DNA from: Paenibacillus solanacearum
GTDB taxonomy: Bacteria > Bacillota > Bacilli > Paenibacillales > NBRC-103111
Length of the DNA: 64,000 nucleotides
Direction of reading: 5' to 3'
NCBI RefSeq assembly: GCF_910593845.1
Contig: NZ_CAJVAS010000010.1
Location: 62,001 to 126,000 of the forward strand
The notes beneath the pieces were generated by a model. It saw only the letters and a program-made list of their open reading frames with translations. It was not told where the DNA came from and did not search any database. The position numbers and the translations under genes were made by a program. Of this stretch, positions 1 to 8,254 are shown one piece after another. Each line of letters begins with the position of its first letter. The stretch's first letter is position 1.

Positions 1-16
1 TAAGGATACGCCCATA

Positions 17-51
17 GTAAAAAAGACCGCTCAAGTGCGGTCTTTTTTACT
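17..51. terminator. Bidirectional intrinsic terminator
   Basis: A run of A, a GACCGC stem with a short loop and GCGGTC followed by a run of T. It works on both strands and closes the leftward transcript of the monooxygenase gene that ends at 87. Confidence 0.85.
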
Positions 52-86
52 ACCTTGCAAAGACAGCGAATCATTCGCAAGCCGGG

Positions 87-395
87 CTACGCACCCTTGC
101 CCCCGAGCGGCTTAAGCCGAACCGGTTCGGCTCCCGCGATCAGGGGCATGGCGCGTCGAATCATCGCGGCTGCCTCCTCGCCCTGCAGCGAAGCGTCATG
201 CGCTGCCTGATCGCTCCATAGCTCTGTTACCCAAATCGTATCCGGGTCTTCCTCGGAGATGTTGACGATGTACAGTTCGCAGTCCTCCACAGTCCTGCAT
301 TGCTCCGCCGCTTCCAGCAATATTTCAGCCAGAGCCTCGCCCTTGCCCGGGTGCGCCTTGAATTTAACGTACGCCGCAAACTTACTCATCTTCAT
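87..395 (-). CDS. Putative antibiotic biosynthesis monooxygenase (ABM/YgiN-like)
   Basis: A 102-residue protein with the ferredoxin-like pattern of the ABM family: an N-terminal strand ending in KFKAHPGKGEAL, a helix (LAEILLEAAEQC), a strand (LYIVNISEEDPDTIWVTELW) and the Trp-Ser-Asp-x-x-AHDAS segment before the last helix. Family members are small cofactor-free oxygenases that act as dimers on quinols or heme; the substrate cannot be told here. The ATG at 395 has an AGGAGAGG ribosome site. It lies 38 bp downstream of the YdeI-like gene on the same strand, so the two are probably cotranscribed and end at the terminator at 17-51. Confidence 0.8.
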   Translation of the reverse strand: MKMSKFAAYVKFKAHPGKGEALAEILLEAAEQCRTVEDCELYIVNISEEDPDTIWVTELWSDQAAHDASLQGEEAAAMIRRAMPLIAGAEPVRLKPLGGKGA

Positions 396-433
396 CCACC
401 TCTCCTTATCGCACTTCGCAGCGCTTGCCGCGT

Positions 434-1030
434 TTACGATTTCGTCGGATAAATCTTCTCGCCTTTTTCCAGCATTTCGATAAATTGCCGTATACGCCGC
501 TCACGGGTCTCCTGCTTCTTAACCTGGTGAATGCGGAATTTGATCGCATACTGGTTCTGCTTGTCCAGACTGTCATAGAATGCTTTGGCCGGCGGACTCG
601 CTTCCAGTGCAGCCGCCAAATCGTCCGGGATCTCAGCCGTGCTTTGCGAAGCGTAGGCCTTGTCCCACTGCCCATTGCGCTTCGCTTCGTCGATCGCGGC
701 AAGGCCTGCCGCCTTCATTCGCCCTTCGGCAATCAGCCGTTCCACTTTATCCTTGTTCACCTTGGACCAAATGCTTTTCGGTTTCCGCGGAGTGAAACGC
801 TGTACCCACGTCTTGTCGTCGTATGCTTCTTTTTGACTGTCGATCCACCCGTAGCATAACGCACATTCCAACGCTTCGGCATACGTAACGGAGTCCATGC
901 CCGCATCCTTTTTGGCCATCCTCAGCCTTATGCCCGGCGAATCGGCATGGTGCCGCTCAAGCCACTGCTCGAATTCCGTCTGATCGCGGCAATACAATAC
1001 CGGCAGCTCGTTATCCTTTTTTGTCGTCAT
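434..1030 (-). CDS. YdeI/OmpD-associated family protein
   Basis: 198 residues matching the YdeI family: the N-terminal motif around WLERHHADSPGIRLRMAKK, the conserved EALECALCYGWIDSQ segment followed by a RFTPRKPKSIWSKVN block, and a helical C-terminus (DDLAAALEASPPAKAFYDSL) ending in a basic RERRIRQFIEMLEKGEK tail. The family is widespread and its biochemistry is not established; some members are named bacteriocin-protection proteins. Start at ATG 1030 with a GGGGGATGAG site. First gene of a likely two-gene operon with the ABM monooxygenase. Confidence 0.85.
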   Translation of the reverse strand: MTTKKDNELPVLYCRDQTEFEQWLERHHADSPGIRLRMAKKDAGMDSVTYAEALECALCYGWIDSQKEAYDDKTWVQRFTPRKPKSIWSKVNKDKVERLIAEGRMKAAGLAAIDEAKRNGQWDKAYASQSTAEIPDDLAAALEASPPAKAFYDSLDKQNQYAIKFRIHQVKKQETRERRIRQFIEMLEKGEKIYPTKS

Positions 1031-1168
1031 CTCTCATCCCCCAATCTGAGTCAGAAACGTTCGATTGCGGAAGCTTATCACTTCTTCAGATTACATGAAC
1101 TTCCCTGACAGCTGCAGTCAGTGGATACTGCAATCTCAGCATTTGTTGCTCAGCTTGCATTCTAACAT

Positions 1169-3004
1169 TTATTCCGCCCCAGCCGCATTCGCCGTCTGTC
1201 CCGTTGTCGGCTCAAACCATAATTCGCGAAACTGCACCCATCCGATTGCATTGAGCGACACGTTTTTCAACGACGGGTGGAATACGGTACGCTGTGTATG
1301 CTGAAATAAGAACAGCACATACACCTGCTCCGTAACCAGGCTGCGCAGCCGGTTCAAATAGGTGCCGCGGATGACCGAGGAGCCTTCCTGGTACAGCCTG
1401 CGGATCAACCAGTCGGTCTGCTGTTGCATTTCCGTACCGAGATGCGCCCTGACATGGCAACTCGCCGCCAAAAAAAGCTCAATCACCGAAAGTTCCAAGT
1501 CCTGCTCGACCACATTGCGGCATAGGCAAAAATGCGATTGATGAATCTGCCGCATTCGATGCTCCACATTTTTGGTACTATCCATCTGCCGCAATTCCAT
1601 TCGAATGCCCAGCTCGGAAAGCTGCTCCCGAATGCTCTCCGCAATGTTCCGGAAGTTGGACGAGTACGTCAGGAGCAGCGTCTCACCCTTGTACCCGCTT
1701 CTTGCCAAACATTGTCTCGCCGTCATCGGATCGTATTGATCATCCGTGTCGCTGTGCTCACGGGACAGCTCGTGAAACCATTTGGCCAGGGAGACTTCCC
1801 CCATCCCCGACACATTCAGCTGCTTCCGGTCGAGCCCGTGAAGAAACGCTTTCCGAAAATATACATTTTGCTGCGGACCGGGCAAATCCATGTTGAACGT
1901 AACAAAACTGCAATCGCGCCCGATCGTTTCGATTGCCTGCCAATCGTTCGGGACTTCTCCGTCAATATGGCACTGATAATGCATTTGGTACGATGGCGCG
2001 GACAAATGGCTGGCCTTGCGCTCAAGCTCCGGCGTAAACCAAATTTCGATCCGGTCCAGATGAGCTCTCCGGTCGAAATACCGCGGGAACGCCTCCAGCA
2101 CAAGCATGCTGTCATCATTGCGGACCACCTTGAACGGTCCGGTTCCAACCGGCATCCGCCGAAACCGGCTCCCCATCTCCTGAACGGCATCCGCCGGCAC
2201 GATGGAAGCGCGGTCCAAGCTCAGATGATGCAAAAACAGCGGATTCGCTTTATTGAGAACAATTCGCAGCGCATATTTATCCAGTATCTCTATGCGTCCC
2301 ACGTCAGTGAACAGCCAGTGAAACGGCGAGCCCTGCTCTTCGTTCTTGATTCGTTCCAGCGTAAATTTCACGTCCGATGACGTCATTTCTTTGCCATGGT
2401 GGAAATAAACGCCCTTCCGCAGGTAAAACGTCCATTCCGTCTCTTTATTCGAGCTGGTCCAGTAGTGCGCCAAGTTGCCTTCGATCATATCTGTCTTTTC
2501 ATTATATTTGACAAGCACTTCGAAAATTTGCTGGACCATGTGGCATTCTACGACATACGTAATAAAGGCCGGATCCAGCGTTTCAATCGGTTTGCTGAAT
2601 GGAAGCCGCAGCGTGTCGGTTTTTTGCTCGTTCTTCATCTCGGGACTGAACCCGAAATGCATGTCAAGCCAGTACACGAATTGATCTTTAATGGAAGGAA
2701 GGTATGAATGCTCGTCGAGATAAGCAAAGGCTTGCTGAATGTCGCCCCGTTCCACAAACGCTTGAGCGCTCTCAAGCACAACGGCTTCGCTTTGAGCCAA
2801 AAACACGAGCCTGGAGCGATGGCCTCTCCCTCGGCCGGGGAACCACCGGATCCACCCGGACTCCTCCATGCGCCGAAGCACCAGGTTTACATTGCGGCCG
2901 GTGCAGTGAAACAGCTCCGTCAGCTCGCCCATCGTAATTTCGATTTCATCACCTTCCATCGAATGGGGATAGCGCTTTCGTAATTTCATGTAGTAATGGT
3001 CCAT
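1169..3004 (-). CDS. SgrR-family transcriptional regulator with solute-binding domain
   Basis: 611 residues from the ATG at 3004, chosen because GGGAGGATC precedes it; the frame stays open further upstream but without a ribosome site. Residues 1-70 form a winged helix (ELTELFHCTGRNVNLVLRRM, then GWIRWFPGRGRGHRS), as in SgrR. From about residue 125 on it resembles family 5 oligopeptide-binding proteins (SBP_bac_5: FSKPIETLDPAFITYVVE, EWTFYLRKGVYFHHGKEMTSSDV). No signal peptide, so it should be a cytoplasmic regulator that senses a small ligand through a captured binding-protein fold. E. coli SgrR answers sugar-phosphate stress; the ligand here is unknown. It runs divergently from a 48-residue protein at 3160. 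Confidence 0.88.
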   Translation of the reverse strand: MDHYYMKLRKRYPHSMEGDEIEITMGELTELFHCTGRNVNLVLRRMEESGWIRWFPGRGRGHRSRLVFLAQSEAVVLESAQAFVERGDIQQAFAYLDEHSYLPSIKDQFVYWLDMHFGFSPEMKNEQKTDTLRLPFSKPIETLDPAFITYVVECHMVQQIFEVLVKYNEKTDMIEGNLAHYWTSSNKETEWTFYLRKGVYFHHGKEMTSSDVKFTLERIKNEEQGSPFHWLFTDVGRIEILDKYALRIVLNKANPLFLHHLSLDRASIVPADAVQEMGSRFRRMPVGTGPFKVVRNDDSMLVLEAFPRYFDRRAHLDRIEIWFTPELERKASHLSAPSYQMHYQCHIDGEVPNDWQAIETIGRDCSFVTFNMDLPGPQQNVYFRKAFLHGLDRKQLNVSGMGEVSLAKWFHELSREHSDTDDQYDPMTARQCLARSGYKGETLLLTYSSNFRNIAESIREQLSELGIRMELRQMDSTKNVEHRMRQIHQSHFCLCRNVVEQDLELSVIELFLAASCHVRAHLGTEMQQQTDWLIRRLYQEGSSVIRGTYLNRLRSLVTEQVYVLFLFQHTQRTVFHPSLKNVSLNAIGWVQFRELWFEPTTGQTANAAGAE

Positions 3005-3159
3005 CGCCGCGATCCTCCCGTAAAAGATGAAAGTGTCAAAATTAATGCTACACTTTTTGTTCATCTTTATCAAGCTATAATAAAAGTATAAACCGATGAA
3101 ACAAGAGCCGCCGAGCCCGCCCCTTCCGCTCACAGCCGCTCAACAGGAGGAAAGGAACC

Positions 3160-3306
3160 ATGATGAATCTGTTCGAACTGGAAATGCAAATGAAAGAAAA
3201 TATTCGGCAAGCCGACCGAAAAGCAAAAAGCACCTTGTATGCAAAGGTGCCGCTGATGGATTGGCTGCTCGGCACCGCGGCCGCCAGCCTGATGTTCATT
3301 CTATAG
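3160..3306 (+). CDS. Small hydrophobic-tailed protein, 48 residues
   Basis: A short reading frame with an excellent CAGGAGGAAAGG site 5 nt upstream of ATG 3160, a charged first half (MMNLFELEMQMKENIRQADR then a Lys-rich stretch) and a hydrophobic end (MDWLLGTAAASLMFIL). It is closed at once by an intrinsic terminator at 3310-3338. A TATAAT lies at 3076-3081. Function unknown. The combination of ribosome site, terminator and amphipathic then hydrophobic layout supports a real gene, perhaps a tail-anchored membrane peptide. It is divergent from the SgrR-like regulator, which might control it. Confidence 0.7.
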   Translation: MMNLFELEMQMKENIRQADRKAKSTLYAKVPLMDWLLGTAAASLMFIL

Positions 3307-3309
3307 ATT

Positions 3310-3338
3310 ACCGGAGACGGAAGCTCTCCGGTTTTTTT
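3310..3338 (+). terminator. Intrinsic terminator of the 48-residue gene
   Basis: CCGGAGA and TCTCCGG form a 7-bp stem followed by seven T; it starts 4 nt after the stop codon. Confidence 0.85.
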
Positions 3339-3349
3339 ATTGCCCATCG

Positions 3350-4240
3350 CTATTTGTCGCGGAAGAAGTCGAGCAAAAAACGCTGAAACACGCCGGCAAC
3401 AAGCGGCAGCTTTTCGCTGCTGCGGTGAATCAGACCTACGCTCCGCGTAACTTGCGGATCGACGACCCGTACTTTCGCCGGCTGCAGCTCGCTGATCTCG
3501 GTAAGCGCCATTTCGGGCAGCAGGCTGACGCCCATTCCCGCCGCGACCAGACCGCGGATCGTATCGGTCTCCTCTCCTTCGAACCCGATCTGCGGCGTAA
3601 AGCCTGCCTTGGCGCATGCTTCAAGCACGATGGAGCGCAGTGAGTATTCCTCACTGAACATAACGAAGGATTCGTCCTTCAGCTGCTCGAGCCGGATTTG
3701 CTTGTACTCCGACAGCAGATGGCCTTGCGGCAAAATCGCGTACAGCTCCTCCTGCAGCAGCAGCTCGCCGCAGACGCGGTCATGCTTCTCTGGAAAAGGT
3801 GAAATGAAGGCGAGGTCAATTTCGCCTTTCACCACATCGCGAATCAAGCTGTTATAGGTGCCCTGCCGAAGTCGGAACTTGACGCCGGGATGCGATTTGC
3901 GGAAGTGCGCCACGACGGTCGGCAGCAAATAAATGCCGAGGCTGTGCGGAAATCCGATGCGAATCTCTCCATGCTCCGGATCAAGGTATTCGTGTATTTC
4001 ATTAACCGCCCGCTCCAGATCGGTAAGAATGCCTTCCACACGGCTCAGGAACAGCTTGCCGACAGCAGTCAGCTGCAAGTTGCGGCCCTTCTGTACGAAA
4101 AGCTGCACTCCGAGCTCTTCTTCGAGCTGATGAATTTGTCTGCTGACCGCGGATTGCGCGACGTGAAGCTCCTCCGCCGCCTGGGTGACGTGTTGTTTAC
4201 GGGCTACTTTCACAAAATATTGCAGCTGTCTTAGTTCCAC
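3350..4240 (-). CDS. LysR-family transcriptional regulator
   Basis: 296 residues. The N-terminus is a typical LysR helix-turn-helix ([20 protein letters not shown], then [24 protein letters not shown], about residues 1-60), followed by the linker helix and a two-lobed effector domain ([29 protein letters not shown]). Start is GTG at 4240 with AAAGGAAG 8 nt upstream. It is divergent from thiol peroxidase tpx with 113 bp between starts, so it may control tpx as well as itself; that is inference from layout. The inducer is not evident. Confidence 0.9.
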   Translation of the reverse strand: MELRQLQYFVKVARKQHVTQAAEELHVAQSAVSRQIHQLEEELGVQLFVQKGRNLQLTAVGKLFLSRVEGILTDLERAVNEIHEYLDPEHGEIRIGFPHSLGIYLLPTVVAHFRKSHPGVKFRLRQGTYNSLIRDVVKGEIDLAFISPFPEKHDRVCGELLLQEELYAILPQGHLLSEYKQIRLEQLKDESFVMFSEEYSLRSIVLEACAKAGFTPQIGFEGEETDTIRGLVAAGMGVSLLPEMALTEISELQPAKVRVVDPQVTRSVGLIHRSSEKLPLVAGVFQRFLLDFFRDK

Positions 4241-4268
4241 GAACGCTACTTCCTTTCCTATCCTCCAT

Positions 4269-4298
4269 TGGACAAGTTCCTTGTGAAAAGCTTATAAT
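4269..4298 (+). promoter_or_regulatory. tpx promoter with internal palindrome
   Basis: TGGACA (4269-4274) and TATAAT (4293-4298) with an 18-bp spacer, close to a sigma-A consensus. The palindrome ACAAG-TTC-CTTGT (4272-4284) overlaps the -35 box and spacer, the usual place for a repressor site. Confidence 0.65.
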
Positions 4299-4353
4299 AA
4301 AAAGCGGTGGAATACCAATCATTCCTATACATTTGAAGGAGGTCCATGTACAT

Positions 4354-4857
4354 ATGGCACAAGCTACATTCAAAGGCAACCCGATTACATTGATCGGACC
4401 CGAACTGAAAGCCGGAGATAAAGCTCCGAACTTCACTATTAGCAAAAACTTGCTTGAAACGGCTTCTCTTTCCGACTATGCAGGAAAAGTAAAGCTGATC
4501 AGCGTGGTACCTTCTCTCGATACAGGCGTTTGTGACGCGCAAACGCGCCGTTTTAACGAAGAAGCAGCTAAGCTCGGCGACAACGTAGTCGTGCTTACGG
4601 TCAGCGTAGACTTGCCGTTCGCTCAATCCCGCTGGTGCGGCGCTGCCGGCATCGACAAAGTCGTCACGCTGTCCGACTACAAGGATCGCTCCTTCGGTAA
4701 AGCATACGGCGTACTGATCGAAGAGTTCCAGCTCGACATGAGATCGATCTTCGTCATCGATGCGAACGACACGATTCAATACGTCGAATACTTGAAAGAA
4801 ATGACGGAGCATCCGAACTACGAAGCGGCTGTCGAAGCCGTTAAGAAATTAGTTTAA
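4354..4857 (+). CDS. tpx: Thiol peroxidase Tpx
   Basis: 167 residues, the full Tpx length. An atypical two-cysteine peroxiredoxin that reduces H2O2 and alkyl peroxides with thioredoxin as reductant. The peroxidatic Cys60 lies in [15 protein letters not shown] and the resolving Cys95 in QSRWCGAAG, the spacing known from E. coli Tpx. Start ATG 4354 is set by AAGGAGGT at 4336-4343; the frame extends upstream to a TTG but that would place the ribosome site inside the gene. It is monocistronic, ending at the terminator at 4872-4913, and faces a divergent LysR gene. Confidence 0.95.
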   Translation: MAQATFKGNPITLIGPELKAGDKAPNFTISKNLLETASLSDYAGKVKLISVVPSLDTGVCDAQTRRFNEEAAKLGDNVVVLTVSVDLPFAQSRWCGAAGIDKVVTLSDYKDRSFGKAYGVLIEEFQLDMRSIFVIDANDTIQYVEYLKEMTEHPNYEAAVEAVKKLV

Positions 4858-4871
4858 TCGGACGCACATGC

Positions 4872-4913
4872 AAAAACAGCGGGGAGCCGCCAAAGCTCCC
4901 ACGCTGTTTTTTT
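4872..4913. terminator. Terminator between tpx and the DUF1499 gene
   Basis: AACAGCG and CGCTGTT with an inner GGAGC/GCTCC stem, flanked by A and T runs, so it can serve both converging genes. Confidence 0.88.
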
Positions 4914-4917
4914 GTTG

Positions 4918-5307
4918 CTAATTATTTATTTTATGAGCAGCGAGCTTCTTATCGATATGCTTGTAAATATCAAGAATCGTGCGGTAGTTGGAGCCCAAGT
5001 CGCCCAGCGAACCGCGAGAGGCCGAATAAATATCGACCGCCGTCTTCAGCGGGTTAATCGAAAAGAGCGTTACCGTAATATCCTGCGTCCTGCCGGTAAT
5101 CGTTCGTTTCTCTACGACAATCTCCCCTACGTTTCTCACTTCGTGAAGCAATTTGTACCCGTTCAATTTTTTAAACATGTTGATGATTTCATCCCAAGCC
5201 TGATCCATGGAGATTTTATAGTACCGGGTTTTCAAAGCCGGGTCTTTTGCCTTCTCTCCTGTTGTTTCAGCGCTGCGTATGAGTCCGATTAAGGTTCGCT
5301 TTAACAA
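4918..5307 (-). CDS. DUF1499 family protein
   Basis: 129 residues. The C-terminal stretch DIYSASRGSLGDLGSNYRTI matches the DUF1499 signature (S-A-S-R-x-G-x-x-D-L-G-x-N-x-x-R), and the region before it (YYKISMDQAWDEIINMF, VVEKRTITGRTQDITVTLF) fits the rest of the domain. Function of the family is unknown. The start is a TTG at 5307 backed by AGGAGGG about 7 nt upstream; no better ATG exists. No signal peptide is visible, so it is probably cytoplasmic or membrane-associated. Confidence 0.75.
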   Translation of the reverse strand: MLKRTLIGLIRSAETTGEKAKDPALKTRYYKISMDQAWDEIINMFKKLNGYKLLHEVRNVGEIVVEKRTITGRTQDITVTLFSINPLKTAVDIYSASRGSLGDLGSNYRTILDIYKHIDKKLAAHKINN

Positions 5308-5640
5308 AGCCTTCCCTCCTATAAGTTCTGCGCTTCCAGCAAAACTGCTTCGTCAGCATGGTCTGTGAGGTTGTATAAACCCGGGCTAACGCTATCCTTT
5401 ATGATAACATTGTTTGCTAAGAAGAGAAAGAGGAAATGGGCAATTCGTTACGATTTTTGTAACAAATCCAGGCAGCAAGGGCAAAAACCGCATGCCCTCA
5501 ATAGGGAGACAAAAAAACAATGGGCGGCAGGAATTCGCTAACATTGTGCGAATATAGTAAATCATGTATTTGTTTAATTAATAAACAAAGTTTGTGAATC
5601 AGCCTTGATTCCGAAAATAAAGCTTGTATGAGGTGATGGC
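5308..5640. other. Divergent intergenic region of DUF1499 gene and xylB
   Basis: 333 bp without a gene. It holds the ribosome site of the TTG-started DUF1499 gene near 5313-5320, a weak GTTAC/GTAAC inverted repeat at 5447-5463, and the XylR-like palindrome at 5569-5589. No clear sigma-A promoter with canonical spacing could be assigned for either gene. Confidence 0.6.
5569..5589. promoter_or_regulatory. XylR-like operator upstream of xylB
   Basis: A perfect inverted repeat TTTGTTTA-N5-TAAACAAA centred 62 bp before the xylB start. Its GTTT...AAAC core and AT-rich arms resemble the XylR operators of Bacilli. No xylR gene lies in the window, so the repressor would act in trans. Confidence 0.7.
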
Positions 5641-7164
5641 ATGACGTATTTTTTGGGCATTGATTTAGGCACATCGGCAGTGAAATGTTTGCTGGTCGAC
5701 GAAGCCGGAACCGTGAGAACAAGCCACAGCGTCGAATATCCGCTGCTCCAGCCGCAGCCGGGCTGGGCGGAGCAGCATCCCGAAGATTGGTGGAACGGCA
5801 CGGCCGACTGCATTCGCGCGCTTCTCGCCAAGGCGGGTGTCAGCGGCGAGGAAGTCGCAGGCGTCGGTCTGTCCGGCCAAATGCACGGCTCGGTGTTCCT
5901 CGATGCCGATCTGGACGTCGTCCGGCCGGCGCTGTTGTGGTGCGACCAGCGCACCGCCGCCGAATGCGACTGGATCGAGCGGACGATCGGCAAGGAAGCG
6001 CTCGGCCGGCTGACCGGCAACCGGGCACTGACCGGCTTTACGGCGCCGAAGGTCGTCTGGCTCCGCAACCATGAGCCGGTGCATTACAAGCGCACGTCGC
6101 ACTTGATGCTGCCGAAGGACTACGTCCGCCTGCGACTGACCGGCGCCTTCGGCATGGATCTCGCCGACGCCAGCGGAACGCTGCTGCTTGACGTGGCCGG
6201 CCGCCGCTGGTCGCAGGAAGTGCTGGAACGGCTGGACATTCCTGCGGAATGGCTGCCGCCGCTCTACGAGAGCAACGCCGTGGCCGGCCAAGTGCTGCCG
6301 GAAGCGGCAAGCCGCACGGGCCTGGCCGCCGGCACGCCGGTCGTCGCCGGCGGCGGCGATCAGGCCTGCGGCGCCGTCGGCGTCGGCGTCGTCTCCGGCG
6401 GCATCGCCTCCGTCGCGCTCGGCACATCCGGCGTCGTCTTCGTGCACGACGATGCGTACGAGGCCGATCCGGAGTGCCGGCTGCATTCGTTTTGTCACGG
6501 CGTGCCGGGCAAATGGCATCGCATGGGCGTGATGCTGGCGGCCGGCGGCTCGTTCCAATGGTGGAAAAACCATTTCGCCTACGAGGAGCTGCAGCAGGCC
6601 GCTGCGGAAGGCCGCGACGTATACGAGGTTTTGACCGCGCTGGCGCAAAATGCCCCGCTTGGCAGCGAAGGACTGCTGTTCCTTCCCTATTTGACCGGGG
6701 AGCGGACACCGCACCCCGATCCGAAAGCACGCGGCGGCTTTATCGGCCTCAATCTGCGGCATACGAAAGCCCATCTGACGCGCGCCGTACTGGAAGGCAT
6801 TACATTCGGGCTGCGCGATTCGCTGGAGCTGGTGAAGCAGTCCGGCATCGAAATCCGCGAGCTGCGGGTTAACGGCGGCGGGGCGCGCAGCGTGTTCTGG
6901 CGACAAATGATCGCCGATATTTTCGGTTATCCGGTCGTTACGGTCAACTCGACGGACGGGCCGGCTTATGGCGCCGCCGTTATGGCTGCTTCCGGCGTCC
7001 TGCAGAAAGATATTCCGTCGCTGTGCGAGCAGTGGATTCGCGTTGTGGATCGAGTCGAGCCGAACCCGGCGAATCAGGCGCGCTACGAAGCGTATTATGA
7101 CGTATACCGGTCGCTGTACGGGACGTTAAGGGATACGTTCCACCGGCTTCACGAGCTGGTCTAA
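5641..7164 (+). CDS. xylB: Xylulokinase
   Basis: 507 residues, FGGY kinase family, phosphorylating D-xylulose to D-xylulose 5-phosphate for the pentose phosphate pathway. The N-terminal nucleotide-binding motif MTYFLGIDLGTSAVKCLLVD, the substrate loop GVGLSGQMHGSVFLD, the catalytic Asp of AGGGDQACGAVGVG and the C-terminal RVNGGGARSVFWRQMIAD and TVNSTDGPAYGAAVMAA blocks are all present. Start ATG 5641 follows GAGGTGATGGC. xylA and xylR are not adjacent, unlike in many Bacilli. A XylR-like palindrome lies just upstream. The gene is markedly GC-rich and its antisense frames stay open for long stretches, which are shadows. Confidence 0.95.
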   Translation: MTYFLGIDLGTSAVKCLLVDEAGTVRTSHSVEYPLLQPQPGWAEQHPEDWWNGTADCIRALLAKAGVSGEEVAGVGLSGQMHGSVFLDADLDVVRPALLWCDQRTAAECDWIERTIGKEALGRLTGNRALTGFTAPKVVWLRNHEPVHYKRTSHLMLPKDYVRLRLTGAFGMDLADASGTLLLDVAGRRWSQEVLERLDIPAEWLPPLYESNAVAGQVLPEAASRTGLAAGTPVVAGGGDQACGAVGVGVVSGGIASVALGTSGVVFVHDDAYEADPECRLHSFCHGVPGKWHRMGVMLAAGGSFQWWKNHFAYEELQQAAAEGRDVYEVLTALAQNAPLGSEGLLFLPYLTGERTPHPDPKARGGFIGLNLRHTKAHLTRAVLEGITFGLRDSLELVKQSGIEIRELRVNGGGARSVFWRQMIADIFGYPVVTVNSTDGPAYGAAVMAASGVLQKDIPSLCEQWIRVVDRVEPNPANQARYEAYYDVYRSLYGTLRDTFHRLHELV

Positions 7165-7184
7165 GCCAATCATGCAACATCCAA

Positions 7185-7240
7185 TAAAAAAGCAGCGCCT
7201 GCGCTCCCCATTCCGGGAACGACAAGCGCTGCTCTTTTTT
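7185..7240. terminator. Terminator between xylB and fsa
   Basis: A-run, AGCAGCGC ... GCGCTGCT stem and T-run; usable by both convergent genes. Confidence 0.82.
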
Positions 7241-7289
7241 AATTACATATATCGTATAAGGAAACGCATTGCGGCGAGGCTTGGCCTTC

Positions 7290-7946
7290 TTAGAAGGATG
7301 ACAAGTTTGCGCCCTGCCAGTCGGCGAGGAAACGCTCGATGCCTGCATCCGTCAACGGATGCTTCGCCATTTGCTGGATTACTTTATAAGGAACCGTCGC
7401 GATATCCGCGCCGAGCAGCGCCGCTTCAATGACATGCGGTGTCGTGCGTACGCTTGCGGTAATGATTTCGGAAGCAATGTTGTGCACTTTAAAGATTGTG
7501 CTGATCTCCTCGATCAGCTTCATGCCCACTTGGTTAATGTCGTCCAGACGGCCGACAAACGGCGATACGTATGTAGCGCCAGCGCGCGCGGCAAGCAGTG
7601 CTTGCGGGGAGCTGAAAATGAGCGTAACATTTGTTTTGATCCCGAGTTTCGCGAACTGATTCGTCGCTTTCAATCCATCTTCGGTCATCGGAATTTTGAC
7701 GACGATGCTTTCGCCCAGATCGGCGAGCTTCTTGCCTTGCTCTACCATTTCATCGGCTTTCAAGCTGATGACTTCCGCGCTGATCGGCAAATTGCCTACG
7801 ATCGACACGATTTCCTTTACTGTTGCAAAAAAATCTTTTCCTTCTTTCGCAATCAGCGACGGGTTGGTTGTAACGCCGGCAATGACGCCAAGCTCATGCG
7901 CCTTACGGATCTCATCCACGTTCGCTGTATCGATGAACAGCTTCAT
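7290..7946 (-). CDS. fsa: Fructose-6-phosphate aldolase / small transaldolase
   Basis: 218 residues, the length of the FSA/TalC group. Begins [20 protein letters not shown], followed by [13 protein letters not shown]; the Schiff-base Lys is in [16 protein letters not shown], and [16 protein letters not shown] is the phosphate-binding region. It either cleaves fructose 6-phosphate to dihydroxyacetone and glyceraldehyde 3-phosphate or acts as transaldolase; the sequence does not decide. Start ATG 7946 follows a GGAGAAAGGG stretch; the frame is open upstream through the 6S RNA gene but that part is not coding. Its start lies only 40 bp from the 3' end of 6S RNA. Confidence 0.92.
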   Translation of the reverse strand: MKLFIDTANVDEIRKAHELGVIAGVTTNPSLIAKEGKDFFATVKEIVSIVGNLPISAEVISLKADEMVEQGKKLADLGESIVVKIPMTEDGLKATNQFAKLGIKTNVTLIFSSPQALLAARAGATYVSPFVGRLDDINQVGMKLIEEISTIFKVHNIASEIITASVRTTPHVIEAALLGADIATVPYKVIQQMAKHPLTDAGIERFLADWQGANLSSF

Positions 7947-7985
7947 TTCTAACACCCTTTCTCCTATGTATACGACCATTTCAGC

Positions 7986-8175
7986 ACAAAAAAAACCCGC
8001 AAATGCCGTCCGATTTCTTGTTTCAAACCCGCTCTCGCAGGTGGGTGTCCGCAGAATCGGTTTTGAAGTCCCTTTTCGAGGGCATGTCAGCCGCGATTCA
8101 ATATAGGTCTCCCAAGAAACAGTCATTGGTTCAAAACAACTGAAAACCGAAACGTACATCGCAGGATTTTGTTGT
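7986..8175 (-). ncRNA. ssrS: 6S RNA
   Basis: About 190 nt. The two ends pair in a long closing helix (first 15 nt, ACAACAAAAUCCUGC, against GCGGGUUUUUUUUGU, with two mismatches), which is followed by the U-run. Conserved 6S elements are visible on the minus strand: CUUGGGAGACCUAUAU, UGAAUCGCGG, a CCCUCGAAAAGGG hairpin and UGCGGACACCCACCU; the last region parallels ACGACACAUUCACCUU of E. coli 6S RNA. 6S RNA binds the sigma-A holoenzyme and inhibits it in stationary phase by mimicking an open promoter. The start is placed 7 nt after a TATAAT at 8182-8187. Confidence 0.88.
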
Positions 8176-8181
8176 AACTAC

Positions 8182-8210
8182 ATTATAGTGGTTTCACCCA
8201 GGAAAGTAAA
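8182..8210 (-). promoter_or_regulatory. 6S RNA promoter
   Basis: Minus-strand TTTACT (8205-8210), exactly 17 bp, then TATAAT (8182-8187). It places the start near 8175, which agrees with the folded 5' end. Confidence 0.8.
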
Positions 8211-8254
8211 CCTCATCAAGCCATAATTGTAATGGAATTGACGGAAAATCACGG

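Noticed and set aside
5447..5463. GTTAC-N7-GTAAC inverted repeat upstream of xylB
   Set aside because: Five-base arms only, not near a promoter box.
5665..6906. Long open frames on the strand opposite xylB
   Set aside because: Arise from GC-rich codon use in xylB; compositions are Arg/Ala/His-rich with no ribosome site or family match.
7947..8159. Open frame fused in front of fsa (would add 71 residues)
   Set aside because: It covers the 6S RNA gene and its sequence has no similarity to aldolases; FSA length fits the ATG at 7946.
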